Shown here: positions 1 through 7,817 of the stretch, piece after piece | How positions within the stretch are numbered: position 1 is the first letter of the stretch | Layout of the letters: the number at the start of each line of letters is the position of its first letter | NCBI RefSeq assembly: GCF_018613835.1 | Contig: NZ_JAGGPM010000013.1 | Location: forward strand, 106,189-170,188 | DNA from: Arthrobacter sp. ISL-5 | Lineage (GTDB): Bacteria > Actinomycetota > Actinomycetes > Actinomycetales > Micrococcaceae | Reading direction: 5' to 3' | DNA length: 64,000 bases | Notes under the pieces: model-generated | Told to the model about the DNA's origin: nothing | Seen by the model: only the letters and a program-made list of their open reading frames with translations | Databases searched by the model: none | Translations under genes and position numbers: made by a program

Positions 1-223
1 GATGGTTGAGCTTGGCGAGCAGATGCACTTCGCTCTGCTGCCTGCTGAGCTGGTCAGCACCCGCGACGTCGGGGCGAAAGACCTTCAGGGCCACCTCGCG
101 TTCCAGGACCAGGTCGGTGCCGCGATACACGGTGCCCATCCCGCCGCGCCCGATCTCCTCCCCTATCCTGTACCGCTGCTGCAGGACAGTCCCGGGGCTG
201 CTGATAGCCGGCTCGTGCACCAT
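1..223 (-). CDS. Ser/Thr protein kinase, N-terminal part (cut by window edge)
   Basis: Only the first 74 codons are inside the window. They encode the N-lobe of a Hanks-type (PknB-like) kinase: a glycine-rich loop IGRGGMGTVYRG at about residues 24-35 and the ATP-anchoring lysine in EVALKVF at about residue 47. The start at 223 follows a purine-rich stretch (AAAGGCGGGGAC). Kinases of this family phosphorylate Ser/Thr in membrane signalling. The activation loop, any transmembrane segment and any sensor domain lie outside the window, so ligand and role cannot be judged. Confidence 0.85.
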   Translation of the reverse strand, partial: MVHEPAISSPGTVLQQRYRIGEEIGRGGMGTVYRGTDLVLEREVALKVFRPDVAGADQLSRQQSEVHLLAKLNH

Positions 224-707
224 GTCCCCGCCTTTCGTGTTGACACAAGTCTAGTCAGTGGGCGACGAAGGAGAACCGTTCAGAGAGCCCGCATGCCCTT
301 GGGCGGGGACCCGGCAGCCGGCCGCGCCAGCTGGAGAAGGTGGCCGTAGTTCTTGCGGGCCGCCCGGCACACGGGCCGGACACCGGGACTGCCTCCCGAC
401 CACTCATCAGGTCTTGATCGGCGACTCCGGTACGGGGAAGTCCCAGCAGCTGTTTTTCGCCGGTCCCGCACTCCAACGGGGCCCGCCGCGGGAAGCCTAC
501 TGAGGCTGACGGGCTCGGTAGTCTCTGAGCGCATCTGGTCTGATCCACTTCCTGGTCAAGAAGGCGTCCAGCAAGCAAGACATGGCGAAGGTCGTCCAGA
601 AAATCCCCGCGGCTGGTACGCCCCTCTCATGGGTCTTCCCCCGCAGCCCCGAATGCCCCACACTTAGCGCAGGAGTCATTCCCCCACTGGTAGAAGGCAG
701 ATCAACC
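224..707. other. 484-bp spacer between divergent kinase and GNAT genes
   Basis: Both flanking genes read outward, so two promoters are expected here. Several overlapping open frames exist, but all are Arg/Pro/Gly-rich with no recognisable domain or consistent ribosome binding site. No gene or hairpin can be supported. Confidence 0.5.
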
Positions 708-1217
708 ATGGCCCCTCTCATCTCCCTGGCGGCTCTCATCGGCCCGCAGGAACACAAGACCGGCGCAAGCATCCCCCGTCCCGTGGAATCCACGGATCTG
801 ACAGAACTGACGGACCTGTATCTCCGGTCCTACCATCCCGAAGCGGACCGTCTGGACGCCGAAAAGGCAGCCGGCAGGATCAGCCGGATCTTTGCCGGCA
901 CGCACGGAACCCCCATCCCCCAGGCATCCCTGGCGATCGTCAACGCGGTAGGGCAGATCACCGCGGCCATCCTGATCACGGACCGCAATGTCGGCAGTGC
1001 CACCCCGGGAACGGCCTACATCGCTGAGCTTTTCACCCATCCGGACCACCGCAGACAGGGCCTCGCCGAGGACCTCCTGCGCTCTGCCATGGATGTCCTG
1101 CACACGCTGGGACACAGGGCCGTTGCCGTCACCGTCCACAGCGCCAACTCCGCTGCCATCGCCCTGTACCTGTCCCGGGACTTCCGCCGCCTCACGCAGC
1201 GGGCCGGCGTCGACTAA
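708..1217 (+). CDS. GNAT-family N-acetyltransferase
   Basis: A 169-residue GCN5-related acetyltransferase. The acetyl-CoA binding signature R-R-Q-G-L-A is at about residues 115-120, followed by the AVTVHSANSAAIALYLSRDF segment typical of the C-terminal half of the fold. I chose the ATG at 708, preceded by GAAGGCAG. A longer in-frame start at 582 would add 42 residues unlike the family. The substrate is unknown. The last 121 bp are duplicated at 11011-11131, where the rest of the gene is missing. The gene ends 13 bp before the convergent protease gene. Confidence 0.8.
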   Translation: MAPLISLAALIGPQEHKTGASIPRPVESTDLTELTDLYLRSYHPEADRLDAEKAAGRISRIFAGTHGTPIPQASLAIVNAVGQITAAILITDRNVGSATPGTAYIAELFTHPDHRRQGLAEDLLRSAMDVLHTLGHRAVAVTVHSANSAAIALYLSRDFRRLTQRAGVD

Positions 1218-1230
1218 CCGGTCCCTGCGG

Positions 1231-2430
1231 TCAGCCCGCGGTGGCCACACCGAGGGTGATGTCGGCTTCCTGATCCTGTCCGTCCCGCTGGAAGGTGATC
1301 TTCACGGTGGTCCCGGCTGCCTGTTCCCGGGCAGCCGCCGTCAGCTCGGATGCGTCAGTCACGGTGTGGCTGGCCAGTTCGGTGACCACGTCCCCGGCTT
1401 TCAGCCCTGCTTCGGCCGCGGCAGACCCCGGGGTCACGGCGGCCACCTCGGCCCCGGTGGTGAACTCGGATGACGTTCCGGACGCCTTGTACTTCACCGA
1501 CAGGCCCAGCTGGCCGTGCGTCGCCGCGCCCGTGGCGATGATCTCCTGTGCCACCCGCTTCGCCACGTTGATCGGGACGGAGAAGCCGACCCCGATGTTG
1601 CCGGACTGGGCGGTGGAGGATGAACCGGCCGAGGCGATGGCAACGTTCACGCCGATGATCTCGCCCTGTGTGTTGGTCAGGGCGCCGCCGGAATTTCCGG
1701 GGTTGATGGCCGCGTCCGTCTGTATGACGTTGATGCTGATGGAGCCCTGCCCCGCGCTCGAGGAATCGGAGCTGGGCACGGCCGAGGACGCCGTCTCAAT
1801 GGTGCGGTCCACGGCCGAAACGATGCCGTCCGTGACGGTGCCACTGAGCCCAAGCGGCGCTCCGATCGCGATGGCGGTGTCACCCACCTTGACGGCGCTC
1901 GAGTCACCCAGGGTCGCCGGAACCAGCCCCGGAGCCGTTATCTTGATGATGGCCAGGTCCGAGAGCGGATCCGTGCCGACGATGGTTGCCGCATAGACCT
2001 TCCCGTCACTGGTGCGGACTTCGATGGCCGCCGCTTCGGCCTGCCCGTCCAGGGTGACCACGTGCGTGTTGGTCAGGATGTGGCCCTCCGCATCCAGGAT
2101 GATGCCGGAGCCGGTGCCGCCGGAACTGCCGGAGCTCGCGCTGATGGTCACCACGCTGGGCGAGGCCTTCTGGGCGGCAGCGGTGACCGCGTTCACGCTG
2201 GAGGTGTTGTTGACGATCACCGGGGTGTACTGGGCAGTCTGCGCACTGGATGCGGTCTGCGCAGGCGTGCCCCACAGGGATGCCGCCCCGGCTGCGGTGC
2301 CCCCGCCCAGGAGACCCGCGGCCACCAGGCTCGTGACAAAGACCGCCGGCCCAACCCGCTTCCCAGCCTTCCGGCGGGTTTTCGGGGTCCCGGCGGCCTG
2401 GTTCTCGGCGCCTGCACTGGCGTTCATCAT
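1231..2430 (-). CDS. HtrA/DegP-like trypsin serine protease with PDZ domain (copy 1)
   Basis: A 399-residue membrane-anchored S1C protease. A short basic cytoplasmic tail precedes one hydrophobic segment at about residues 27-50. The catalytic domain shows the triad His123 (TNTHVV), Asp158 (DPLSDLAIIKI) and Ser247 (NPGNSGGAL). A PDZ domain occupies about residues 305-399. Such proteases act in envelope quality control. The start ATG-ATG at 2430 is conserved in the second copy (11147-12346), whose product is about 98% identical. Transcription runs away from the signal-peptidase-like gene, which lies upstream in the same direction. Confidence 0.92.
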   Translation of the reverse strand: MMNASAGAENQAAGTPKTRRKAGKRVGPAVFVTSLVAAGLLGGGTAAGAASLWGTPAQTASSAQTAQYTPVIVNNTSSVNAVTAAAQKASPSVVTISASSGSSGGTGSGIILDAEGHILTNTHVVTLDGQAEAAAIEVRTSDGKVYAATIVGTDPLSDLAIIKITAPGLVPATLGDSSAVKVGDTAIAIGAPLGLSGTVTDGIVSAVDRTIETASSAVPSSDSSSAGQGSISINVIQTDAAINPGNSGGALTNTQGEIIGVNVAIASAGSSSTAQSGNIGVGFSVPINVAKRVAQEIIATGAATHGQLGLSVKYKASGTSSEFTTGAEVAAVTPGSAAAEAGLKAGDVVTELASHTVTDASELTAAAREQAAGTTVKITFQRDGQDQEADITLGVATAG

Positions 2431-2577
2431 CGTGCTCCTTGGGTTCCGCTCCGACTGCTCGCAGGCTATGACCCAATATTTGAACGCGGGACTATTGTGC
2501 GCCTGTTGTGCCGCTGTGAGCGGGCTGTGAGCGTTTCAAAGAAGGAGAACGACGACGGCGGGCCGGGAGTCGGGAGG

Positions 2578-3252
2578 TCAGCCCCGGCCTCCGGCCCGGC
2601 GACGGCGGCGGACCGCCCGGAAGATGAACAGCGCACCGAAGCCGATCAGGCCGGCAGCGGCCACCGTCATCCAGAGATCGCGGTCCGCGTTCCCCAGTGC
2701 GTCCGCGACGGAGCCGGCAAAAGGCACCGCGTAGAAAAGCCTCCCCTTGATCTGGCGTGCGTGGACGGGCGTCGGGGACGGGAAGCCGTTGTTGTCGCCC
2801 TTGGTGATCAGGGTTTTTTCGCCGGACTGTGTGATGCCGAACCCGACGATCCGCTGTGTTTCGACCTCCGGCCGTTCCGGGTTGGGCTGGAACGTGACAA
2901 TGTCGCCGGTTTTCAGTTCGCTGAGCGCCACGGGTTTCACCGTAAGAAATGTTCCCGCGGGGTACTTCGGCGCCATGGAGTTCGTTGAAGCGGTGTACGT
3001 CCGGTACCCGGCGACCTGGGGCACGATGACCAGGGCAAGGGCAGCGAAGACCAGGACCATCAACAGCACGCTGGCGACGCCGCCGGCGGCACCCAACCCG
3101 GGCCCGCCGCGTCTTTCGGCGGGCTCGGCGGGGCGGCGGCTGCCACGTTGGCCGCCGGTATCCATGCCGAACTGCGGCCGCGGCCGCGAATCTCCTGCGG
3201 CCTTCGGCGTGAATGAGTCCCCGGCTGGGGGCGCGGTTTTAGGCTCTGTCAC
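2578..3252 (-). CDS. SipW-like (S26B) signal peptidase, catalytic His replaced by Gln
   Basis: A 224-residue protein. A Pro/Arg-rich cytoplasmic N-terminus leads to a transmembrane segment (about 58-80), the nucleophile motif T-N-S-M-A-P with Ser92, GDIVTF, the KGDNN motif at 151-155 and a second transmembrane segment (about 194-213) before an arginine-rich tail. This order matches SipW-type peptidases, which use a Ser-His dyad in a T-H-R-[IV]-V context. Here that position reads E-T-Q-R-I-V, with Gln133. The nearby HtrA gene may be co-transcribed. The protein may be inactive, divergent, or use another base. Confidence 0.8.
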   Translation of the reverse strand: MTEPKTAPPAGDSFTPKAAGDSRPRPQFGMDTGGQRGSRRPAEPAERRGGPGLGAAGGVASVLLMVLVFAALALVIVPQVAGYRTYTASTNSMAPKYPAGTFLTVKPVALSELKTGDIVTFQPNPERPEVETQRIVGFGITQSGEKTLITKGDNNGFPSPTPVHARQIKGRLFYAVPFAGSVADALGNADRDLWMTVAAAGLIGFGALFIFRAVRRRRRAGGRG

Positions 3253-3446
3253 CGGGCGGCCCGCAGCTGCCGGGAAACTTGTGGAATCGCGATGCTCACG
3301 GCGTGTGTCCCCTCACGGTGGCTGGAGCCGAGGAAGAGCGTCAGATTTCGAAAACCACAAGACTCTCCCCGGGCCTGTTGCAAGAACAATGCCGCCGCAG
3401 GCTCAGGACTGCATGCCGGAATCCGTCAAGGTTTCATCAAGAATTC

Positions 3447-3469
3447 ACCGGCGCCGCTGCGGCGCCGGT
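3447..3469. terminator. GC-rich hairpin at the end of duplication copy 1
   Basis: A perfect 10-bp stem (ACCGGCGCCG / CGGCGCCGGT) with a CTG loop. There is no T-tract, so terminator function is uncertain. The homology shared with the second copy ends inside this structure. Confidence 0.4.
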
Positions 3470-3518
3470 CAGCGGGGCACAGCCTCGTTTATCTCGCGCG
3501 GTTCCGACCACTGCACAG

Positions 3519-3737
3519 TCACTCGGGGCCGGCGCCTCTTCCACCTTCACGGGAAAGGGGCAGGTCCATGAACTCGTACAGCTCATGCCATGCGTTATCC
3601 AGCCGCAGTTCCGCTAGCACGAGCTCCTCTTCTTTGCCCGGGTGGCCGCCGCCCTTGGCGCCTTCCCGCAGCGCAACGACTTCGCGGTACAGCGCATCCA
3701 CTCCGTCTAGGAGCCTCTTGAATTCGTCGTCAGTCAT
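3519..3737 (-). CDS. Hypothetical 72-residue acidic helical protein
   Basis: A small, Leu/Glu-rich protein beginning MTDDEFKRLLDGVDALYREV, predicted mostly helical, with no membrane segment. Codon use (GC-rich third positions) looks genuine, but the ribosome binding site is weak. No family is recognised. It lies just outside the duplicated block, between the signal-peptidase-like gene and a short fragment of the MinD-like gene's 3' end, and has no counterpart after copy 2. Confidence 0.55.
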   Translation of the reverse strand: MTDDEFKRLLDGVDALYREVVALREGAKGGGHPGKEEELVLAELRLDNAWHELYEFMDLPLSREGGRGAGPE

Positions 3738-3782
3738 GGCAAGAGGCTAGCCGACAGTCAGCCGCATGCACACGGTTAAGAC

Positions 3783-3811
3783 CTACACGTACCCGTCCAC
3801 AATCACCGCAG
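3783..3811. repeat. Short third copy of the MinD-like gene 3' end
   Basis: A 16-bp exact match (GTACCCGTCCACAATC, 3789-3804) within about 29 bp of near identity to the 3' ends at 4638-4666 and 15610-15638. Together with the 4638 copy it forms direct repeats about 855 bp apart, bracketing the membrane protein gene at 3859-4428. Confidence 0.6.
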
Positions 3812-3858
3812 TGGACCAGCTAAGTTGCCCTCCACGCAAGTCGGGAGGGAGTCAAAGC

Positions 3859-4428
3859 TCACGGCAGTGGTGTTGGCGCGGGAGGGGCGTCGAGGAGCCC
3901 CGGGGCCCAAATTTGTACGGCGATGATCCCAAGGTTGACGGCCGCGAAGATCACCATGCCGCCAATCCAGACACGGTAGCTGCGGAACCTCGCCAAGCCG
4001 TGCTCGGACGGCGGCGACTTGTGCCCGACGAGCCAATTCGGGATCTGGTAGGCGCCGTCAGTGTAGAAATACTGGCGGTTGCTTAGGTGCTCCATCCTCA
4101 GACGGGCCTCGAGCGCGTGCAGGTGCGCTCTGTCCATGAGGTTGAGGAAGCGGTGCTTGGCCATCAATTGCATGGAGAGCAGCGCGACGACCAGGCCCAG
4201 GGCCGCCGCCAGGTAGGTGGCGAAAGCTGGTGAGGAAGGGTTCAATGCGATCGTCAAAAGAAACGCTTGCGCGGTCAACGCGATTGTTGGCGTCTGCCAA
4301 AGCATGGCGTCCTGCTCCAACTCACGCTGAAGGACCATCTCGTAGGTGAAGAGTTCCTTGGCGTGCCGCTCAGCCCAAGGGCCGGACACCTTACTCAAGT
4401 GGGAGGCCCGCGGCCGTCTGATAAGCAT
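3859..4428 (-). CDS. Hypothetical membrane protein, about 3 transmembrane segments
   Basis: A 189-residue protein from the ATG at 4428 (MLIRRPRASHL); an in-frame ATG at 4473 would add 15 residues. Two close hydrophobic segments (QTPTIALTAQAFLLTIAL and FATYLAAALGLVVALLSMQL) are followed by a charged loop rich in His/Arg/Glu and a third segment (VWIGGMVIFAAVNLGIIAV). No domain is recognised. It is the only gene between two direct repeats of the MinD-like 3' end (3783 and 4638), and no equivalent follows copy 2. That suggests it arrived as an insertion. Confidence 0.65.
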   Translation of the reverse strand: MLIRRPRASHLSKVSGPWAERHAKELFTYEMVLQRELEQDAMLWQTPTIALTAQAFLLTIALNPSSPAFATYLAAALGLVVALLSMQLMAKHRFLNLMDRAHLHALEARLRMEHLSNRQYFYTDGAYQIPNWLVGHKSPPSEHGLARFRSYRVWIGGMVIFAAVNLGIIAVQIWAPGLLDAPPAPTPLP

Positions 4429-4637
4429 GGGCCTAACTTTGCATTGACTCAGCAACCCTGGGATCCATAACACGGGAACAGTTACGTAAACGTGGTGAAG
4501 TTACCACCGGTTAAGTGCCCTCACCGTCAGAAGAGGTTGGAGCGATTTGTAGCTAGCAGCTTGGTCTGATTGCGGGACAACAAGCGAGGATCAGCTGGGA
4601 AGTGACCACACCCGGCCAAACATCCGCCCAGAAACCG

Positions 4638-5205
4638 CTACCGGTACCCGTCCACAATCGCCGCGGCAATCTCCTTGTACGCCCGCCGGGTCTCCGGCTT
4701 CGGGACGTCCAGTGTCACCAGGTCCCCGTCGGCCACTCCCCTGTCGTGCGGCACGGCGATGAGCTGACGGCACATCCCTGCGAGGTGGTCCTCGATGGCG
4801 TCCTTGTCCACCCGGGTGGAGACCTCGTCCTTGTCCGTGATCACCACGATCGCGTTGCGGGCCAGGTCCTCGTAGCCGTGGCCGGCGAGCCACTGCAGGG
4901 TGCTGCGGGCGCGCTTGGCGCCGCTCACCGCGTAGCCGGCGGCGATGATCAGGTTGTCTGCCGACTGCAGGATCCCGCTCATCGCGTTGTGCGTCACGCC
5001 GGTGCCGCAGTCCGTCAGGGCCACGGAGTAGTAGCTGGAGATCGGCTTGCGGATTCGCAGGTACTCCTCGGCCAGCTCTTCCTCCTCGCGCTCCAGCGCG
5101 TTGGGCCCATGTTCCAGGACCCGTCGGTCGCCCGGTACAGGAAGCCACGGAACCGCGCTTAGGGCGGGGCTTCTGCTCGCGGACGAACGACGTCGGCAGA
5201 GCGCT
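4638..5205 (-). pseudogene. Decayed copy of the MinD/ParA-like ATPase gene
   Basis: This corresponds to the intact gene at 15610-16839. The last 128 codons (from MALTDCGTGVTHNA) stay open and closely match it. The Walker A region is lost by an internal deletion joining the codons for EEDELA to those for EEYLRIRK; a GGCC tetranucleotide occurs at both parental breakpoints. A 1-bp deletion (AGCGGCTTC in the intact gene, CGCGGTTC here) also puts the preserved N-terminal part out of frame. The ATP-binding P-loop is absent, so the product cannot work as an ATPase. Confidence 0.85.
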
Positions 5206-5311
5206 GGCGTCCACCCGTATCCCCGACGCCTGTTGCCCAGGGGCCCGCGCCGTCGGTTCAGGATGGGGCAGTCACCAAGTGACGGTCCGCCGCTGGTGCA
5301 AGACGGACCGG

Positions 5312-5436
5312 TACCCGGGCATCTTGGCTACGACTCCGCCGGGACTCTCTGGTACTACGGCAACAGCAGCGGATCATCGCTGTCTCCGCGCACTCGGGTC
5401 GGCTCCGGCCGGGACAGCTACAACATCTTCCGGTAA
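5312..5436 (+). pseudogene. Remnant of an FG-GAP/VCBS-type repeat protein
   Basis: One frame ends with GYDSAGTLWYYGNSSG, then RVGSGRDSYNIFR and a stop. This resembles the last blade of the FG-GAP-like repeats at the C-terminus of secreted actinobacterial hydrolases (pattern D-x-x-G-x-L-W-x-Y ... R-x-x-V-G-x-G). Nothing upstream in frame matches such a protein, so only one repeat survives, next to the decayed MinD-like gene. This is recognition by eye over about 40 residues. Confidence 0.4.
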
Positions 5437-5449
5437 CGCTGGGGCGGTT

Positions 5450-5683
5450 CTAGCTTCGATCAACAGCTCCGGTCTCACCGGCCTGGCGTGCGCAGTTGGC
5501 ACAGCAGTACATTGCGCCCCCGCTCTCGGTGCCGTGTCCGATTATCCGGCAGCCGCAGTGGGCACAGGCCGGCGCCATGGCATGGATGGCGCACTCGAAA
5601 CTGTCAAAGGTGCCGGACTGCTCACCTCTTGTGATGGTGAATGTCTTGTCGTAATCGTTGCCGCAGGTATCGCAGGTCGCCAT
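5450..5683 (-). CDS. Small cysteine-rich zinc-binding protein
   Basis: A 77-residue protein with paired cysteines: C-D-T-C-G-N-D-Y near the start, FECAIHAMAPACAHCGCRI in the middle and MYCCANCA near the end. The spacing suggests one or two zinc ribbons. Similar short actinobacterial proteins are often labelled metallothionein-like, but I cannot confirm metal specificity. It has its own ATG at 5683, preceded by AGGAGCCCGTC. It lies 27 bp from the stress-type monooxygenase-like gene on the same strand, and the two may be co-transcribed. Confidence 0.75.
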   Translation of the reverse strand: MATCDTCGNDYDKTFTITRGEQSGTFDSFECAIHAMAPACAHCGCRIIGHGTESGGAMYCCANCARQAGETGAVDRS

Positions 5684-5710
5684 GACGGGCTCCTAAGGAT
5701 TGGAAGGCAT

Positions 5711-6001
5711 TCACGCGGGAAGCTTGCTGGCGGTCACCTTGAACTCTTCCACCTCAAGGATCTCGATTTTCTGCTCTTCGCTGGTCGCGGAGCGGAGCTT
5801 ATTAGCTGTCTGCTGGCTTGCGGTAAGAGCTTCCTCGCTCTCCCACAACGTGATGGACAGGGCCTTGTCCGATCCGGTCCCGTTCAAGAAATAGGCCCCC
5901 TTGCACCCAGGGATATCAAACAATTTCCTGAGCGTGTCCTCCGACGGGCCCTCCGTGGTTGAGTCCGGGCTTGTTCTGTAGGTGCTGACTCGAGCGAACA
6001 T
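5711..6001 (-). CDS. Dimeric alpha/beta-barrel protein (ABM-like)
   Basis: A 96-residue protein from the ATG at 6001, which has a strong ribosome binding site (GGAGGTAGATCG). An upstream in-frame start at 6055 is less likely. The pattern MFARVSTYRTSP, then GCKGAYFLNGTGSDKALSITLWESEEAL, is that of small antibiotic-biosynthesis-monooxygenase-like ferredoxin-fold proteins, which act as dimers. The substrate is unknown and no catalytic residue can be assigned. It is upstream of the Cys-rich protein gene at 5450-5683. Confidence 0.7.
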   Translation of the reverse strand: MFARVSTYRTSPDSTTEGPSEDTLRKLFDIPGCKGAYFLNGTGSDKALSITLWESEEALTASQQTANKLRSATSEEQKIEILEVEEFKVTASKLPA

Positions 6002-6254
6002 CGATCTACCTCCAATATTCCCTATGTGGAGCCCGTTTGCCGCTTCAGCCTTCACCCTTGGGGTCGGGCCGCTGCCGGGCGGAACACGGCCTGGTCGGCA
6101 AGTGTTACCAGGGCGGTTCGGCTCCTTCCATAAGTAGGCGCCGAACCGTGTCCAAGCGCAAGAGAAAAAGGGCCGGAAGAGCGACGCCGCCCTGTGCAGC
6201 GGTACGGCGGGAAGCGAATCCAGGTCTCCCCGCCGGCCCTCTTCCAGGAGCCCC

Positions 6255-7112
6255 TTAGCCCGGCAGGATGCCCGAACGGCTCAGCAAGGCCCGGGTTTTC
6301 GGATGCTCCGGCGTGGTGAAGATCCGGCTTGGAGGCCCCTCCTCCACGATTACCCCCTGGTCCATGACGACAATGCGGTCCGCGATATCCCGGGCGAACT
6401 GCATCTCGTGGGTGACGATGACCATGGTGGTGCCCTGCTGGGCGATTTTCTTGATGACGGCGAGGACCTCTCCCACCAGTTCGGGGTCCAATGCGGATGT
6501 CGGCTCGTCAAAGAGCATGACGCTGGGCTCCATGGCGAGGGCACGGGCGATGGCAACGCGTTGTTTCTGGCCGCCGGAGAGCTTGCTGGGATAGTTCTCC
6601 ATTTTGTCTGCCAGTCCCACCATTTCCAGGTTGGGTACGGCGATGTTCCGGGCCTCGGCCGCGGAGAGTTTCTTGACATCCCGCAGCGGAGCCATGACGT
6701 TGCCCAGGGCCGTCTTGTTGAGGAACAGATTGAAGTGCTGGAACACGAAGCCAATGTCCGTGCGCTTCTGGGCAGTGATGGATGCTTTTTCAGCGATTAG
6801 CTCACCGTCACGTTCCTCGTAGCCGATCAGGTGCCCGTTGACGTAGATACGGCCGGCTTCGATGGTTTCGAGCTTGTTGATGCAGCGCAGAAGCGTGCTT
6901 TTGCCGGAGCCGCTGGACCCGAGGATGGCGATGGTCTCTCCTCGGTGGACCACAAGATCCACGCCCTTGAGCACTTCCACCCTCTTTTCCACGTGGGGCC
7001 GGCCCGTCAGCTTGCTCCAGAGGGTCCTTTTCGTCTCGGAGATGAAGGTCTTGTGGACATCGCGGACGTCGATGATGGTCTCGTCAGCCACTGGCCCGTG
7101 CCTTTCGTTCAA
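6255..7112 (-). CDS. Polar amino acid ABC transporter, ATP-binding subunit
   Basis: A 285-residue ATPase of the GlnQ/HisP type: Walker [10 protein letters not shown] at residues 65-73, Q-loop VFQHFN, signature LSGGQKQR, Walker [15 protein letters not shown] and the switch His in [10 protein letters not shown]. It energises uptake of a polar amino acid or related compound at the inner face of the membrane. The start at 7112 overlaps the permease gene by 29 bp, consistent with translational coupling. It is the last gene of the minus-strand unit that starts with the HisD-like gene at 9982. Confidence 0.9.
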   Translation of the reverse strand: MNERHGPVADETIIDVRDVHKTFISETKRTLWSKLTGRPHVEKRVEVLKGVDLVVHRGETIAILGSSGSGKSTLLRCINKLETIEAGRIYVNGHLIGYEERDGELIAEKASITAQKRTDIGFVFQHFNLFLNKTALGNVMAPLRDVKKLSAAEARNIAVPNLEMVGLADKMENYPSKLSGGQKQRVAIARALAMEPSVMLFDEPTSALDPELVGEVLAVIKKIAQQGTTMVIVTHEMQFARDIADRIVVMDQGVIVEEGPPSRIFTTPEHPKTRALLSRSGILPG

Positions 7113-7737
7113 GCACTACCACGACGCGCGACAGTGGGAGGCTGATAATCAGATACAGAATCGCCGCGGCGGTGTAGATGGCCGTGGTCTGGAAAGTCTG
7201 GCTGTTCAGGATGTTGGCGGTCTTCAGGATCTCGGTCACGGCGATCACCGACGTCAGGGCGGTGTCCTTGATCATGGCAATAAAGTAGTTGCCGATCGGT
7301 CCCATGGAGACCACAAACGACTGCGGGATCACGACTTTCCACAGGGTCTTCGAGGGAGTGTAGCCAAGGGACAGCGCGGCTTCGGTCTGGCCGTGTTCCA
7401 CCGACAGGATTGCGGAGCGGAAAACCTCGGAGAGGTAGGCGGCATAGTTGAGCCCCAAGCCCAGGATGCCGGCGGGGACGGGTTCGATTTCCACGCCGAT
7501 GCTGGGAAGGACGAAGAAGATGTAGACCAGCTGCACCAGCAGCGGGGTACCGCGGATGACCTCCAGGTAGAAGGTCGCAACCCCGCGGAGGATCTTGATC
7601 GAGGAAATGCGTGCCAGGGCAATCAGCAGGCCCAGTACCAGTGCCAGCAGCATGGCGCCCAGCGCCAGTTGCACCACGACGGGTACGGCCACCAGCAGTG
7701 CCGGAAAAACGGCGAGGGTGTTGTTGATGAAGTCCAT
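7084..7737 (-). CDS. Polar amino acid ABC transporter, permease
   Basis: A 217-residue HisM/GlnP-type permease with about five transmembrane segments. The EAA loop is visible as [20 protein letters not shown], the site where the ATPase docks. Family substrates are polar amino acids, amines or opines. Only one permease is present, so a homodimer is likely. It is separated from the upstream binding-protein gene by a stable hairpin (7762-7800). Confidence 0.9.
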   Translation of the reverse strand: MDFINNTLAVFPALLVAVPVVVQLALGAMLLALVLGLLIALARISSIKILRGVATFYLEVIRGTPLLVQLVYIFFVLPSIGVEIEPVPAGILGLGLNYAAYLSEVFRSAILSVEHGQTEAALSLGYTPSKTLWKVVIPQSFVVSMGPIGNYFIAMIKDTALTSVIAVTEILKTANILNSQTFQTTAIYTAAAILYLIISLPLSRVVVVLERKARASG

Positions 7738-7761
7738 TAAGGAATCCCTAAATTAGGGTCC

Positions 7762-7800
7762 GGCCGGCGGACAGCTCCCATGAAGCGGTGTCCGCCGGCC
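7762..7800 (-). promoter_or_regulatory. Intercistronic hairpin between binding protein and permease
   Basis: A 12-bp perfect stem (GGCCGGCGGACA / TGTCCGCCGGCC) with a 15-nt loop lies in the 80-bp gap after the solute-binding-protein gene. Such hairpins protect upstream mRNA or partly terminate transcription, giving more binding protein than permease. Function here is inferred from position. Confidence 0.55.
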
Positions 7801-7817
7801 CTGCCCGGTGCTGAATG

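Larger units (their letters stand above)
1097..3453. repeat. Copy 1 of a 2.36-kb direct duplication
   Basis: This segment is repeated in the same orientation at 11011-13369 (offset 9914-9916 bp). It covers the 3' end of the GNAT gene, an HtrA-like protease, a signal-peptidase-like gene and its upstream region. The two protease products differ at 8 of 399 residues by direct comparison. The left boundary lies inside the GNAT gene and the right boundary inside a GC-rich hairpin at 3447-3469. Confidence 0.9.

Noticed and set aside
255..578. 107-codon minus-strand ORF between kinase and GNAT genes
   Set aside because: No domain, poor start context, Arg/Pro/Gly-rich like chance frames in this GC range.
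6169..6240. Hairpin downstream of the ABC ATPase gene as a terminator
   Set aside because: The 8-bp arms (AGGGCCGG/CCGGCCCT) are separated by more than 50 nt with no T-tract.
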